A DNA stretch of 64,000 nucleotides, from contig RQOL01000861.1 of assembly GCA_013076295.1 (NCBI GenBank), positions 3,782,001-3,846,000 on the forward strand, written 5' to 3'. A program made the translations under genes and the position numbers. Positions 39,054 through 51,153 of the stretch are shown here, piece after piece; within the stretch, counting starts at the first letter, position 1; each line of letters opens with the position of its first letter. The notes under the pieces are model-generated. The model saw nothing but the letters and a program-made list of their open reading frames with translations. It did not search any database and had not been told where the DNA came from. Origin of the DNA: Sanderia malayensis (lineage: Eukaryota; Cnidaria; Scyphozoa; Semaeostomeae; Pelagiidae).

Positions 39054-41444
39054 TTAACTATCTCTACCTATACAGTCAACTAGTCCAGAAGTTTCGAGAC
39101 CGTCGTAGAAGAAAAAATTGTTATGAGGTTTATCCTTTCCAGATACAGCCTAGAAAGCAAGCAAGCAACTCGTTAGACCCTTGCTTTAGCCAGTTTACCC
39201 CCTGGACTCAACAGTACTTTGGATTGCTATGCAGTGCATCGTATGGAGTATACGGGGGTAAAGGTATGAATGTACATGTATACAAGAACATGCAAACCTT
39301 GATAATGTCTTGTGCTATGATTCCGCCAATGATGCAGCTTACTGGGGTGATCTCTCCGATACAGTTACTGGAATAGAAAGAAACAACGCATAAACGTGAT
39401 AGCTATTAACATGTGTATAGCCAATTATAACGGATATTTCCAAGCAATAACATCGTAGATGTATCGGCAGCTGATATGTAATCGTTTTGCGGGCAGTTTC
39501 TTAAACCTGTAGACGTTGAGTCAATATATAACGAAGCACAACAGCGTTTGGTGCTTTGCTAAAAAATAAGACTCCTTAAAAATTTACCTTACAAAGTCAT
39601 CAGGGAGTAGATCATTGTCAATTTGAAGTTTTTCAAACACCGAGTTTCTGGTTTCAAGAAGTTGTTGCCAGTCTTTCGTTTTGTGTTCCATGTCGGGATA
39701 TCGACCGTTATTTTCGACAAATTCAAAAAGAACTACAAATAAACAGCAAATACACGGAATAAAACGTTAAATTGGTGTAAAATTGCGCAATTTTTTTAGA
39801 ATGGATTGCGAATTGATGGGCTGGGTAATCTACCTTGCATTACAAAGTAAGCTTTAGACATGCTCTTTAGTTGTTTAAGTGTGAATCCTTGCAGAGAATC
39901 GTATGATAATGCAGAAGAAAGCTTTCTAAACATGCCAACCTAAAAGCAAGGATAACATCTGAGACAATTGAATCAATACCTTTACAGCTTTATACAACTT
40001 GTAAATGTTTCAATGAGTGCTCAATGATATTCGTTGAAACATTAAAAGAAGGAACTGGAAGGATTGGAACAATTTTAGCCAATAGTGTTGCACCTTTTCT
40101 ACCATTTCTTTGACATCTTCCAATACATTTGAATCAAGTTTTTGTCTTTTATGTGCCGGTTCAACCGATCTTCTCCCAGTGATTTTATCGACTTTGATCT
40201 TTTCCCTGAAATCAGTCATGCAAATATATTTAATTAGTCACAGAGAACAACAAGAGCTCCAAAACAACAATAATATCAAAACCAACTAAATTTGCCTCCT
40301 TCTCATACTTACTCTGCATATGTATGCATGCATAGATCAGAAAACATGTAGCCATAATAACCATAAGAACCTCCTGATAAAAACTTCACACCAAGACTAT
40401 GACATATCTCATTTACCTGTAACTAAAAGAGGCAATAATATTCTTTCATTAATTGTTACGATTATTTCATCTAAGGCCTGTTATCGTTACTTATAGATGC
40501 TCACTGATTGGCATCATAATCTTATTGAGCCTCGGGGATGTGAAGGCAGACTACCTGAATGTTTTTGCTGAACCCAAGAAGACAGACAACATGAAACCGT
40601 TTGAAGAATGACTCTGTTTTTTCTGATATATCATCCGTATCAACTACAAGGTTGACCATTGGATTCAATTCGTGCAACCTCTGATAGCTGGCAGCAGCTC
40701 TCTGAAACAAAAGGTAGGTGGAACACATTATTATTTGAATCTTTCTTTCATACAAAAGCATGAAAGTATAAGGATATAAGCTGAGATGTGAAAATGAGGA
40801 TATAAGCTGAAACTTAAAGGAGTTTTAAGGTAGATGTCAGTTGAGAATGAAACATGAGAAACAGAGTTGTTACTGACATTTTGCCCGATGTCACTTCGTT
40901 TAGCCAAAAATTGCACTTCCCAGTCATCTTTAGATAATTCTCTGTGATCTAGTATAGTCATGTGATCAACACCAGCAAGAATTATGTTTTTGCAGACTTC
41001 ATTTCCAAGTCCATTTAAGCCAGCAACAAGGATCCTAGCATGTCGCAACCTGCTCGAACATAAAATTTATCCATAGATTCATAGGTATTCATCTTAGCTC
41101 AAATGAATACTATAGACAAAACGCGGTTCTCCGCTACCGATCTCCAGGAGGGAGGGTGAAGCTACCTGTAGCTGATAAACACGTGTTAAAGGCTGGTGAC
41201 TGTGCTGTGTTGTGGCCGAGCTGCTGAGGGAGTTTACACGTTGTGGTTTTGGTTATAGTTGCATTGCAGGTTTAGGCAAGCGTTAGCTTTAAAGAAACAC
41301 GTACCTCTTCTGAGATTCAACTCCCCATAATCTTATTTGCCTATCGTAAAGATCTACTTCCTCTTTTGTCAGAATAACATCGGTACTTTTTGAAGTATTT
41401 TCGGCATTTTCTGATGGGCCTACAGTTGACTTTTCCTCCAGCAT
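39054..41444 (-). CDS. SAE1: SUMO-activating enzyme subunit 1 (SAE1/AOS1)
   Basis: Non-catalytic half of the SUMO E1 heterodimer, which works with UBA2 to adenylate SUMO in the nucleus. Nine exons in transcription order: 41305-41444, 40878-41049, 40555-40701, 40313-40416, 40094-40205, 39834-39939, 39588-39732, 39298-39367 and 39054-39149 (TAA), summing exactly to 363 residues. The sequence shows YDRQIRLWGVESQKRL, the adenylation-domain glycine motif VAGLNGLGNEV, ILAGVDHMTILDH, LNPMV, VDTDDI, the SYGYYGYMFSDL block, the IGGIIAQDIIK helix and the C-terminal HNNFFFYDGL. All match animal SAE1, and no catalytic Cys is expected in this subunit. The N-terminal 30 residues are a variable acidic/serine extension. 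All phases agree, so the model is firm. Confidence 0.95.
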
Positions 41445-41959
41445 TTTTATCTGTTCAGGAGTTTAAGTGCAAGTATGACCTAAAATCGATGCTAAATCAA
41501 TCTTCCCTCTGTTGTAATGCAAAATACGCAGTTTTTCTTTTAAAATTACGAAATAGCGCGAAGAATTTTCATCAAAGCAAAAAGTAAAAACAGTGATTTT
41601 GGGCTAGGCCCTTTTACCTCGCTATCATTTTCGTACAGCCTCGATTTCACTATACACCTGATCCAAAAGCGACAACAACAACAATAATGTTTTGGATCAT
41701 CATCATCAATGTAATATTTAGGAAGCAAAAAAGTATTCCCAAGGCAAGACAAGACAATTTATCATAAAGTTCCTTAGAGGTTAGGGAGAAAATTGACAGC
41801 TTATGCAGGTAATAGATGGTTCTGATTTCTGAAAATGATTTCAATTGCGCAGAAGTGGAAATGGTCAAGTGTTATTTAATTAAACTTTCACTACTTTAAT
41901 CTGATAACGGACCCGACTCGAAGAAAGGAAAGTTAAGATTTACATTGCATTAAGTCGCA

Positions 41960-43208
41960 ATGGCTAAGCAAATCGATATAATTGATGAGCAGCCTTGCTC
42001 TGAAACTGATAGATCTGCGGGGCTAAGAGATGAAAGGACTGCAAGGAGACACAATTTTGGCCTGCATTGGCTACGTAATATTTTTAGCAGAAGTTCAAGA
42101 CCAACACGATGCAATTCAACTGGGAATTTATGTTTACAAAGTGGACATATCAACAACGACAGGAGAGCTGTTTCCAATCAGGTAACTTCCAATTGTAATG
42201 GTACGAAACGTCGTTCCTGGTGGAAATTTAAGCGTAGACAGCTATCTGCTGAAAATCTGGAGTGCTGCTTTGAAGATCATGCTCATGGTGGCAGACAATT
42301 TTCATCACCAGAAAACATAGATCAAAATCATGGGAGAATATCTTGGAGATCGTTCAAGAATAGCATGAAAAGATTAAGACACAGATCAGGACATTCAAAT
42401 CGACATAATCATGTTGAATCAAATATCACAGTGAATGTTGATGGTGAAAGATTGGAGGATTCCCCCGTGTTGCAACGAGCCAGCGATAGTGCATTATCAA
42501 CTGACAATACAGTAAACTGTGAGAAATCTGACTCAGGTTACCTTAAGCTTCATAAAAGGGAAGAGTATTGCATCCCAAGAATGCTTTCTAAAGTTATAAA
42601 TTGTCCATGGTATTGGGGAAACATCGATCGGTTTGAAGCAGCATCGGTAAGTTTTTTTAATCATGTGATTATTTGATTGCATTGCGATGATTTATCAATC
42701 ATATCATTGATTGGTGGGTTTTGTGATTTTCAGCAATTTTTTATTTTAAATTTGTTTATCTTCATAGGCACTGCACACGAGAATGGATGGTTACTTTTTG
42801 CTCCGAAAAAGTGCTCACCCGGACTTCTTGTTCACGATAAGTTTCAAACGATTTGATACGACAATGCATGTACGAATAGAAAGCGGTTATGCCGGATGGG
42901 AAACTGAAGACTATGAAGAGGAGGGTGGTTTGTGGCCTTGGGTAAATAATAGGCGATTCTTCCCAACTTATTCTCAGCTGTTGAAGCTAATAGACACTTG
43001 TTCCAAGCCTTACGATGGTAGTATATACAACATGCCCCTTCTCATATGTCCTTTGAAACGAACAGTCCCACTTTCCCTAAAAGAACTAGCCAGAGCTGAA
43101 GTTTATAGCATGTATGATTATTCTGTCATTGAATCACTGGATATTCCAGAAGAACTCAGGTTTTATGCCAGAGAATACCGGTACAAAATCACAAAGTTCA
43201 ATGGGTAA
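41960..43208 (+). CDS. SOCS4/5-like protein, copy A (SH2 + SOCS box)
   Basis: Suppressor-of-cytokine-signalling family adaptor: the SH2 domain binds phosphotyrosine and the SOCS box recruits Elongin B/C-Cullin 5. Two exons, 41960-42646 and 42768-43208 (TAA), give 375 residues. The ATG sits in GCAATGG context. A long basic, low-complexity N-terminus (1-210) precedes the SH2, which starts at CPWYWGNIDRFEAAS. The phosphotyrosine-binding Arg242 is present in FLLRKS. The strand FLFTISFKRF and PLLICPLKRTVPLSL resemble SOCS4/5. The SOCS box (about 331-369) reads LSLKELARAEV ... IPEELRFYAREYRYK. Likely substrates cannot be inferred. Confidence 0.85.
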
Positions 43209-44269
43209 TGTGGCAATTTTTATAGAGAATTATTTGGATTATAAAGCTTCTTAAATCATATGGATGGCTTGGAAGAGATTTTTTGGGTAATTAATGCTGC
43301 TTTCAGCAAATCCTTTGCATTGAAGTAATGTCATTAACAACAATCTGCAGAAAGAGAAGTCTCATGCAAGCTATATATTTCTTTTACCATCTACAACAAA
43401 TTGCTGATATTCGTTCATTTACATACACACCTATTCAAATTTTATCATTATGCAACTATTTTATGATTTTTTAAATAGTATTCTCTCATTTAATGTTTCT
43501 GGGCTTTGGTCCTTCTCGGACTCTACTGCGCATATCTTCTCCCTGCTGACTTTGAAACACTAGCGAGCTGGTACGCTATACGCTATGAAACACAACTGGC
43601 GAACTGGTACGCTATACGCTATGAAACAGAACTGGTACGCTCTTCACACAATACAATTACCTTTGTACTACTATGTAATCTTTCAGTTTGCCACATCATG
43701 TTTGCCGAGTTCATTGGGCTCGTTTGCTCGCATTTGTCACTTTGTGTTCGCTGATAATTACAAATCATTTCCCCAAACTGTTAAAAGCCCTTTACAAACA
43801 TTTTGTGTAATTTTTGTGCGTAGGTTGATATTATCAATATGTGCGTTACTTTACAATAGAAACCTACTTGACCAACGCCACTTTTCGTGAGCGCTTTTCA
43901 GTTGCATCAAGACAGCTGGCTTCGATCTCATTCATAGAAAACACTGCTGTGTATAGTATGCATGCTGTTAGGCCGACCAATCACGGGGTAGTCATCCATA
44001 AATGCTTTATGATAGTGATTGGATTTAATATTTAAATGCGCACCAGTGTTTTGGTAACGATGAGATAATTACATTGTGCGGTGTATTTTAATGAGCTCTA
44101 TTGGATCGCTCTGTTTAAATTTTGTACTGCTCGCGCTGTCTGGTTAGATCTGCTTCTTCGTTTGCAAGAACAGGTTGTGCAGTACTGTTACAAAAGAAAG
44201 ACGATCCTGGATGCAGCTCGATGGTACAAGTTTTTACATACGATATATTATAGCATATTTGATAGAGCT

Positions 44270-45718
44270 ATGATCACGGTTTTCCAGCGTAAATCTCGAA
44301 TTGTGATTGCTATATTCATCGGCATTTTCATCTGCATATTCTATCAAATCCTGCTCGCTTGGCGAGATGAAGATAACTTACTGGACTTCACGAATGGTCG
44401 CGCACTGGACATGCAAGTAGCACAGGATTGTACCAGGGAATTTCTGTACAAAGAGAGGCCAAGAGATTGTGGCAATGGCAAGCCGCTGGTACTGGCTCTC
44501 ATATCGTCTTTACCCAATCGATTGTCACATCGGAGCATGCTGAGAAAGTTACTGGCTCCAGAGGTAACCAGCCATGAGTATTTTGAAGGGTCTCTTTGGA
44601 AAGTCGTGTTCGTGGTAGCAAGAACAAATAATCTACACTTGGAGTTGAAAGTAAAGAGGGAAATCAATATTTATCGTGATGTTGTGTGGAGCAGGTAGGA
44701 ACGAGTCATTTTCACGAATGTATGAACCCTATTTTCTGCAGCGAGAGATTTAATTAATGCTCAGCCCGCAAGAGTGCCAAGAGTTTCGGTAGATTTACTT
44801 TCCCGCCAAAATATCGCTACTGCTTTACAGTGACTTAAGGCCACAGATTCTGTTTTACTTCGTATTCTAGGTTCAGGGAGGATAGGTCAACACAGCTATA
44901 TAAAACATTGGTTGCATTTTCGTGGGCCTACTGTCACTGTAAACCGAAGTATATTGTAAAAACAAATGAGGATTCTTTTCTGAATGTCAAAATACTCGTC
45001 AACTGGTTGCTGATCAACCATACAGGCGATGTGAGAAGCACGCGTTTCTATGTTACAGGCATATACGATTATAATTGTTTTTTACGCACTATAATCTTCT
45101 TCAATCCTGTTTGGATTGCATTTTATCCATTTTGCTTATCGTCATGAGCCAAGAGTACACAACCTGTAATTCAAGTCAGATGTTAGTTCCATACAGTTGC
45201 TTGTAGTATGGTATTAAGTATTATTCGTTAATCTTGAGCGATATAGTGCACTAGCTCCTCTATTCTTATTTCCTCCAGGTTTTCAATCGAGAGAATACCA
45301 CATTCCAGGAAAGGATGAATTTGAACAACCGCATCGTTTCTACAATGGAGATCTTGCTCACGAAGAAAAGGGACAGCTCCAGGTTGCAATAAATCCAGGA
45401 TGCCTTATTTCATTTGACGTACTACTCGACATAATCCATCTAATGCCGAAGTATCGAGCATTTGCACTTAGCACGGATGCCTATGTTGACTTTGTGATCA
45501 AGAAAACAGGCATTCACAAAGTAAACAACGAAGGGTTTCTTGCACAAACACAAACAAACTTACTTCGCATCTGTGATTATCGACGGATATTTGTTAGCTT
45601 TAACGTTTTGGGTGAAGATTTGCCGAAAATGTTTGAAGAGTCGAGCAGATCGGAATTTGAATGCTCACCAAAAATTACGTTATTTCGTAAACGGAATGAA
45701 TCTAAAACAGATGATTGA
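44270..45718 (+). CDS. GT31 (beta-1,3-galactosyltransferase-like) type II membrane protein, copy A
   Basis: Exons 44270-44694, 44871-45058 and 45279-45718 (TGA), 350 residues. The ATG at 44270 precedes a basic stop-transfer (RKSR) and a single membrane anchor (IVIAIFIGIFICIFYQILL), as in Golgi type II glycosyltransferases. GT31-like blocks are the IYRDVVWSRFREDRSTQLYKT segment (family: YgDil..df.DsY.NLTlKT) and CKPKYIVKTNEDSFLNV (family: K.DDDvfvn). The DxD metal motif is replaced by NED (174-176), and the EDV-x-G acid-rich motif near the C-terminus reads STDAYVDFV. The first intron is ordinary. The second begins with GC (CAG|GCATAT) where copy B has GT. Enzyme activity is therefore doubtful. 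Confidence 0.7.
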
Positions 45719-48023
45719 TAAGTCTTTATGTAGCTTTGCACGGTGGTACTGCTGGTGCAAGTATTAATAGCGCATCAACGAGAGCTACTGTCAATAGAAG
45801 GTCTTAGGGTAGCACGTCTCTGCTGCACAGGACTAGACTTGCCAGGTGGGATAAGCCAATGGGACAGACCTATGATTCCCTCAGTTTTGAAGAAATTATG
45901 TTTCAAGGGAGGAATACGATGCACAACATGAAGTGGGGCTGTCGCAATCGTGCAACGTAAAACTTGTAGTGAAGTAAAAATTAAGTTCCAGTCCAGTTTC
46001 AATTGAGCACTGCAACTGAAGCTATATATTTTCAATGGAATATGATACGAAAAGCATTTTGAACCCTAAAGAAGCTTGCAATATCTTGTTTTGTAAAGGT
46101 TTTTCTCCACACCTGCCGGTTCAGGAAAGTGTTTTCATTACAATGTGGAGTGGAATTTGGCACAGCAAAGTTTGCATCAATTTTCCCGTTGTTGTAATGC
46201 AAAATACGCAACTTTTATTTTAAAATTTCGAAATAGCGCGAAGAATTCTCATCAAAGCAAAAAGTAAAAACAATGATTTCGGGCTAGGCCCCTTTACCTC
46301 GCTATCATTTTCGTACAGTCTCGATTTCACAATTCCTAACATATCATTTCCTGAACAGAACAAGATCTATGAACACTATATGCAGTGTATAAAAAGGCTA
46401 TTATAATGAAAGCAATTCAGTGAGGAGAATCAAATTTTGTTTTGTTTTGAGAATCAACAACTCTTTAGAGCAGAGAGTATCGCTATTTGATTGTACGAAA
46501 CAGATAACACGGAATGGTGTTCGGACAACAACTATTAAGTTGAATGATGTGTTTCTTCATCTTCATCTGCAGACAAATTTAAGCACGATCACGGAAGTGA
46601 AATGGAACATCCATGATTGTGTGGGAAACCTCATTTGTGAACTGAGATTAATCTTGGTTGGCAGTTTTGATTGGCTAATTTCAAAACTTGCATTGCGTCA
46701 TTACTGAAAGATGCGCAATTGCGCAGAAATAGGAATGTTTTGATTGGTAAAACAAAACCGTTGAAACAAAGGACTGAAACAAAGGATGGCCATGTTCATC
46801 TCCCCAACGAATTTAGGTCGGTGTTGTGTTAGATCATAGTCTAGTATGCTACAAAAATGACGTAATACTGTGTTACCCAAATGAAAGCTGAGCATTACAC
46901 GTCACACACCGCAAATGAATAAAACCAGCTTCCCTGATTTACAGTCTTAGCTTTTGTTGACATTTTGAATACACTAGCAAGTGGCCATTAAAATGAGCCA
47001 AGATCAGGTCTGAAGAATAGATATCACTTCATGCCCATATAATCCACTACCGTTATGAATTGACTACCATGTATTCTAAAAGTAGAGAAAATGGTCATCA
47101 ATTGATGTTGTATGATAGTGTCACGACTTGACTTAAAAGGAAGCGAATAAGAATGGCAATGATTTTATTACTATACACGCATTCTTTTTTTATAAGCAAT
47201 TTCAACTCGGGCTCAGTACTAAAAATTGTTTAGCTGGTAGGCAAATTTGAGTACTCAAATTTGCTTAGCAATTACTTAACTTTTTGTTCGTGTTTTTTGA
47301 AAATAGATTAGAAAAAGGTTATTCCTGTTAATAAGATGGTGTCAGTTCACATTTCCTGTTAAGTACTAAAATAACAATTTTTCAAATTGCTTAGCAGTCA
47401 AATCTTTCAACTATACTAGTATCTCTGTAAATTAAATAAGTACAAATTAGAACAATACCATACATTGATAAATTCATGAAAAAGCTCTGTTCATCTTATT
47501 TATCTGAATGCCGAAAACATATGGACAACAATTAAATATATAAATATATATTTCAATAGTAGTAGAGATATATGAAAATTGACTAAATCTTAAACTGAAT
47601 CCTCATTACTTCCAAAAAGCTTTGATCAAGCTGCAATGAACATGTTCTCTTCATGTTCCTGAGTCTTTCAACAATATTGTCATTGTGCTGTGTTGCACAG
47701 CATGCCAAGCCTCCATTGGAATATAAAACCATTACGTCATTTTTGTAGCATACTAGCCTATGATCTTACACCGACCGACAAGGAAGCAGGAAAGCATTCC
47801 CAAGACAAGGCAAGACAATTTATCATAAAATTTCGTGCAGATTAGGGAGAAAATTGACAGCTTATACAGGTAATAAATGGTTCTGATTTCTAAAAATGAT
47901 TTCAATTGCGCAGAAGTGGAAATAGTCGAGTGTTATTTAATTAAACTTTGATTACTTCAATCTGATAATAACGGACCGGACTCGAAGAAAGGTAGGTTAA
48001 GATCTACATTGCATTAAGTCGCA
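45719..48023. other. Unit A tail, duplication junction and enlarged unit B leader
   Basis: 45719-46177 is the 3' flank of GT31 copy A and matches the flank of copy B (52609-53060). From 46178 the unit B leader begins. It contains about 1.4 kb (roughly 46330-47780) that unit A lacks, including an inverted-repeat pair. No gene is seen. Confidence 0.6.
46817..47783. mobile_element. Possible foldback/MITE-like element with ~48-bp inverted ends
   Basis: GATCATAGTCTAGTATGCTA and adjoining bases at 46817-46866 return inverted at 47735-47783 (shared core AGTATGCTACAAAAATGACG). The ~970-bp interval between them is AT-rich, without an ORF, and absent from unit A. I could not define a clean target-site duplication. 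Confidence 0.55.
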
Positions 48024-49280
48024 ATGGCTAAGCAAATCGAAATGATTGATCAGCAGCCATGCTCCGAAACTGATAGATCTTCGGGGCTAAGAGATGAAAG
48101 GACCGCAAGGAGACACAATTTTGGTCTGCATTGGTTACGTAATACTTTTAGCAGAAGTTCAAGACCAACAACACGATGCAATTCAACTGGGAATTTATGT
48201 TTACAAAGTGGACATATCAACAACGACAGAAGAGCTGTTTCCAATGAGGTGACTTCCAATTGCGATGGTACGAAACGTCGCTCCTGGTGGAGGTATAAGC
48301 GTAGACAGCTATATGCTGAAAATCTGGAGTGCTTTGAAGATCATGCTCATGGTGACAGACAATTGGCATCACCAGAAAACATGCATCAAAAACATGGGAG
48401 AATATCTTGGAGATCGTTCAAGAATAGCATGAAAAGATTAAGAAACAGATCAGGACAATCAAGTCGAAATAATCACGTTGAAACAAATATCACAGTGAAT
48501 ATTGATGGTGAGAGATTGGAGGATTCCCCTGTGTTGCAAAGAGCTAGCAGTGGTGCATTATCAACTGACAATACAGTAAACTGTGAGAAATCTGACTCAG
48601 GTTGTCTTAAGCTTCATAAAAGGGAAGAGTATTGCATTCCAAGAATGCTTTCTAAAGTCATAAAGTGCCCATGGTATTGGGGAAACATCGATTGTTTTGA
48701 AGCAGCATCGGTAAGTTTTTATAATCATGTGATTATTTGATTGCATTGTGATGATTTATCAATCATATCATTGATTGGTGGGTTTGTGTTTTTCAGCAAT
48801 TTTTTATTTTAAATTTGTTTATCTTCATAGGCACTGCACACGAGAATGGATGGTTTCTTTTTGCTCCGAAAAAGTGCTCACCCGGACTTCTTGTTCACGA
48901 TAAGTTACAAACGATCTGGTAAGACAAGGCATGTACGAGTAGAAAGTAGTTATGCCGAATGGGACAATGACGACTATGACATAGAGGGTGGTGTGTGGCC
49001 TTGGATAAATAATAGCCCATTCTCCCCAACTTATTCTCAGCTGTTGAAACTAATAGATGTTTTTTCCAAGCCTTATGACATTAGTATATACAACATGCCA
49101 CTTCTCATCTGTCCGTTGAACCGCACAGACCCACTTTCCCTAAAAGAACTAGCCAGAGCTGAAGTTTATAGCATGTATGATTATTCTGCCATTGAATCAA
49201 TGGATGTTCCAGAAGACCTCAGGCTTTATGCCAAAGAATACCAGTACAATATCACAGACCTGCCAACTCCCCCGGTTTGA
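48024..49280 (+). CDS. SOCS4/5-like protein, copy B, with transposon-derived C-terminus
   Basis: Paralogue of the gene at 41960. Exons 48024-48710 and 48831-49280, 378 residues. The N-terminal exon is the same length as in copy A and closely similar. The SH2 keeps FLLRKS but differs at many surface positions (SYKRSGKTRHVRVESSY versus SFKRFDTTMHVRIESGY, and WDNDDYDIEGGVWPW). The SOCS box is kept up to KEYQYNIT. The last codons (DLPTPPV, TGA) come from a 435-bp insertion that begins at 49255, in place of the KFNG end of copy A. The core SOCS box is complete, so the protein may still work. Confidence 0.83.
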
Positions 49281-49689
49281 CCGGGGGACTCCCGGTATGC
49301 CAGTGATTCCCCCGCCCTCACGGTACACCACGAAAATCTCCCGGGAAGATGTAACTTTAAGTAAGTTCACAATTAAACGATGCTGCTTTCAACTGTAGCT
49401 TGAAATTCTTAGCTTTTAGCTGCATTTTAAGCTTCTCCATAAAGCCATCCTTATTTTGACAGTCATTGATGGATAAATAAATACTATTTTTCTTTTCTTT
49501 TTCTTTCTTTCTTTCAACATTCGTTGTTTTGATTCTTCGAAACTGCCTCACAGCATTCGGAACCGACCTCATTCCCAACTGCCTCTGGCTAAACTAGCCT
49601 GGAATTGAGGCTACGGCCCACAACAACAACAGTTTGAGGTTATGGCCCATAACCTCCAGGTTTTTTACTTAGCCAGGTTGGCAGGTCTG
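49255..49689. mobile_element. 435-bp hAT-like MITE inserted in the SOCS copy B coding end
   Basis: CAGACCTGCCAAC at the left end is mirrored exactly by GTTGGCAGGTCTG at the right end. ATATCA(CA) is duplicated on both sides (49249-49254 and 49690-49695), a 6-8 bp duplication with overlap ambiguity. Removing the element and one duplicate restores the sequence order of copy A (TACAAAATCACAAAGTTC). No ORF for a transposase is present. Internally there is a CCCCCGGTTTGACCGGGGG hairpin. Confidence 0.88.
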
Positions 49690-49797
49690 ATATCACAAAG
49701 TTCAATGGGTAATGTGGCAATTTTTATGGAGAATTATTTGGATTATAAAGCTCCTTAAATCGTATGGATGGCTTGGAAGAGATTTTTTGGGTAATTA

Positions 49798-50195
49798 CAC
49801 TTTTTTTTTAATAAGCAACTAGGCTTTGGTCCAGCCCTGAAAGTTGCTTAAAATTTTGGATATTTTAGCCCTCAAAGTTGCTTAAAAAGTTGCTTAAAAT
49901 TGTTTGTACCTATAACAGCCTCTCCTGTCCCCAGGGTACCACTCCTAAGTTAGTGGGTCAAAATCATCAACTGTAACACCTACAACACAAGACTTAAGAG
50001 ACAGTAAGTGTAAACATGTTAGTCAAGAACTTCAAAAGCACAGTGAACATTCGTGCCCAGTTTTAGCAATTTGAAATAAATGACGTTTGAATTCTTAGCT
50101 GCTAACAGTAATTCAATTGAGCCCTCTATTTGCTTAATGTTAGGGTCAATCCAGCCCTAGTTGCTTATTGAGCGGTTGCTTATTACAAAAAAGTG
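49798..50195. mobile_element. 398-bp MITE with TA target duplication
   Basis: Ends CACTTTTTT...AATAAGCAAC and GTTGCTTATT...AAAAAAGTG are inverted. Copy A has the empty site GGGTAATTAATGCTG, whereas copy B has GGGTAATTA, the element, then TAATGCTG, so only TA was duplicated. This suits a Tc1/mariner-type element. The interior has repeated AAGTTGCTTAAAA phrases. Confidence 0.85.
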
Positions 50196-51153
50196 TAATG
50201 CTGCTTTCTGCAAATCCTCTGCATTGAAGTAATTTCATAAACAACAATCTGCAGAAGAGAAGATTCATTCCAGCTATATATTTCTTTTACCATCTACAAC
50301 AAATTGCTGATATTCGTTCATTTACATGCACACCCGTTCAAATTTTATCATTATGTAACTATTTTATGATTTTTTAAATAGTATTCTCTCATTTAATGTT
50401 TCTGGGCTTTGGTCCTTCCAATCGGACTCTGCTGCGCATATCTTTTTTCTGCTGACTTTGAAACACTAGCGAGCTGGTACGCTATACGCTATGAAACAGA
50501 ACTGGTACGCTCTTCACTGTACAATACAATTACCTTTGTACTACTATGTAATCTTTCAGTTTGCCACATCATGTTTGCCGAGTTCATTGGGCTCGTTTGC
50601 TCGCATTTGTCACTTTGTGTTCGCTGATAATTACAAATCATTTCCCCAAACTGTTAAAAGCCCTTTACAAACATTGTGTTTAATTTTTGTGCGTAGGTTG
50701 ATATTATCAATATATGCGTTACTTTACAATAGAAACCTACTTGACCAACGCCACTTTTCGTGAGCGTTTTTCAGTTGCATCAAGACAGCTGGCTTCGATC
50801 TCATTCACATAAAACACTGCTGTGTATAGTATGCATGCTGTTAGGCCGGCCAATCACAGAGAAGTCATCCATAAATGCTTTATGATAGTGATTGGATTTA
50901 ATATTTAAATGCGCACCAGTGTTTGGTAACGATGAGATAATTACATTGTGCGGTGTGTTTTAATTAGCTCTATTGGATCGCTCTGTTTAAATTTTGTACT
51001 GCTCGCGCTGTCTGGATAGATCTGCTTCTTCGTTTGCAAGAACAGGTTGTGCAGTACTGTTGCAAAAGAAAGACGATCCTAGAAATTATATTGGATGCAA
51101 CTCGATGGTATAAGTTTTTACATAGGATATGTTATAGCATATTTGATAGAGCT

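Larger units (their letters stand above)
41496..46177 (+). repeat. Segmental duplication, unit A (SOCS-like + GT31-like)
   Basis: Unit A runs from the phrase TTGTAATGCAAAATACGCAG near 41513 to about 46177, where the same sequence (TTGTAATGCAAAATACGCAA) restarts as unit B. Coding and non-coding sequence are both shared, including the introns and the 5' regions of both genes. Confidence 0.85.

Noticed and set aside
40005..40093. Read-through frame after SAE1 exon 40094-40205
   Set aside because: Joining to 39939 keeps the frame and matches the family. The read-through ends in a stop and has no similarity.
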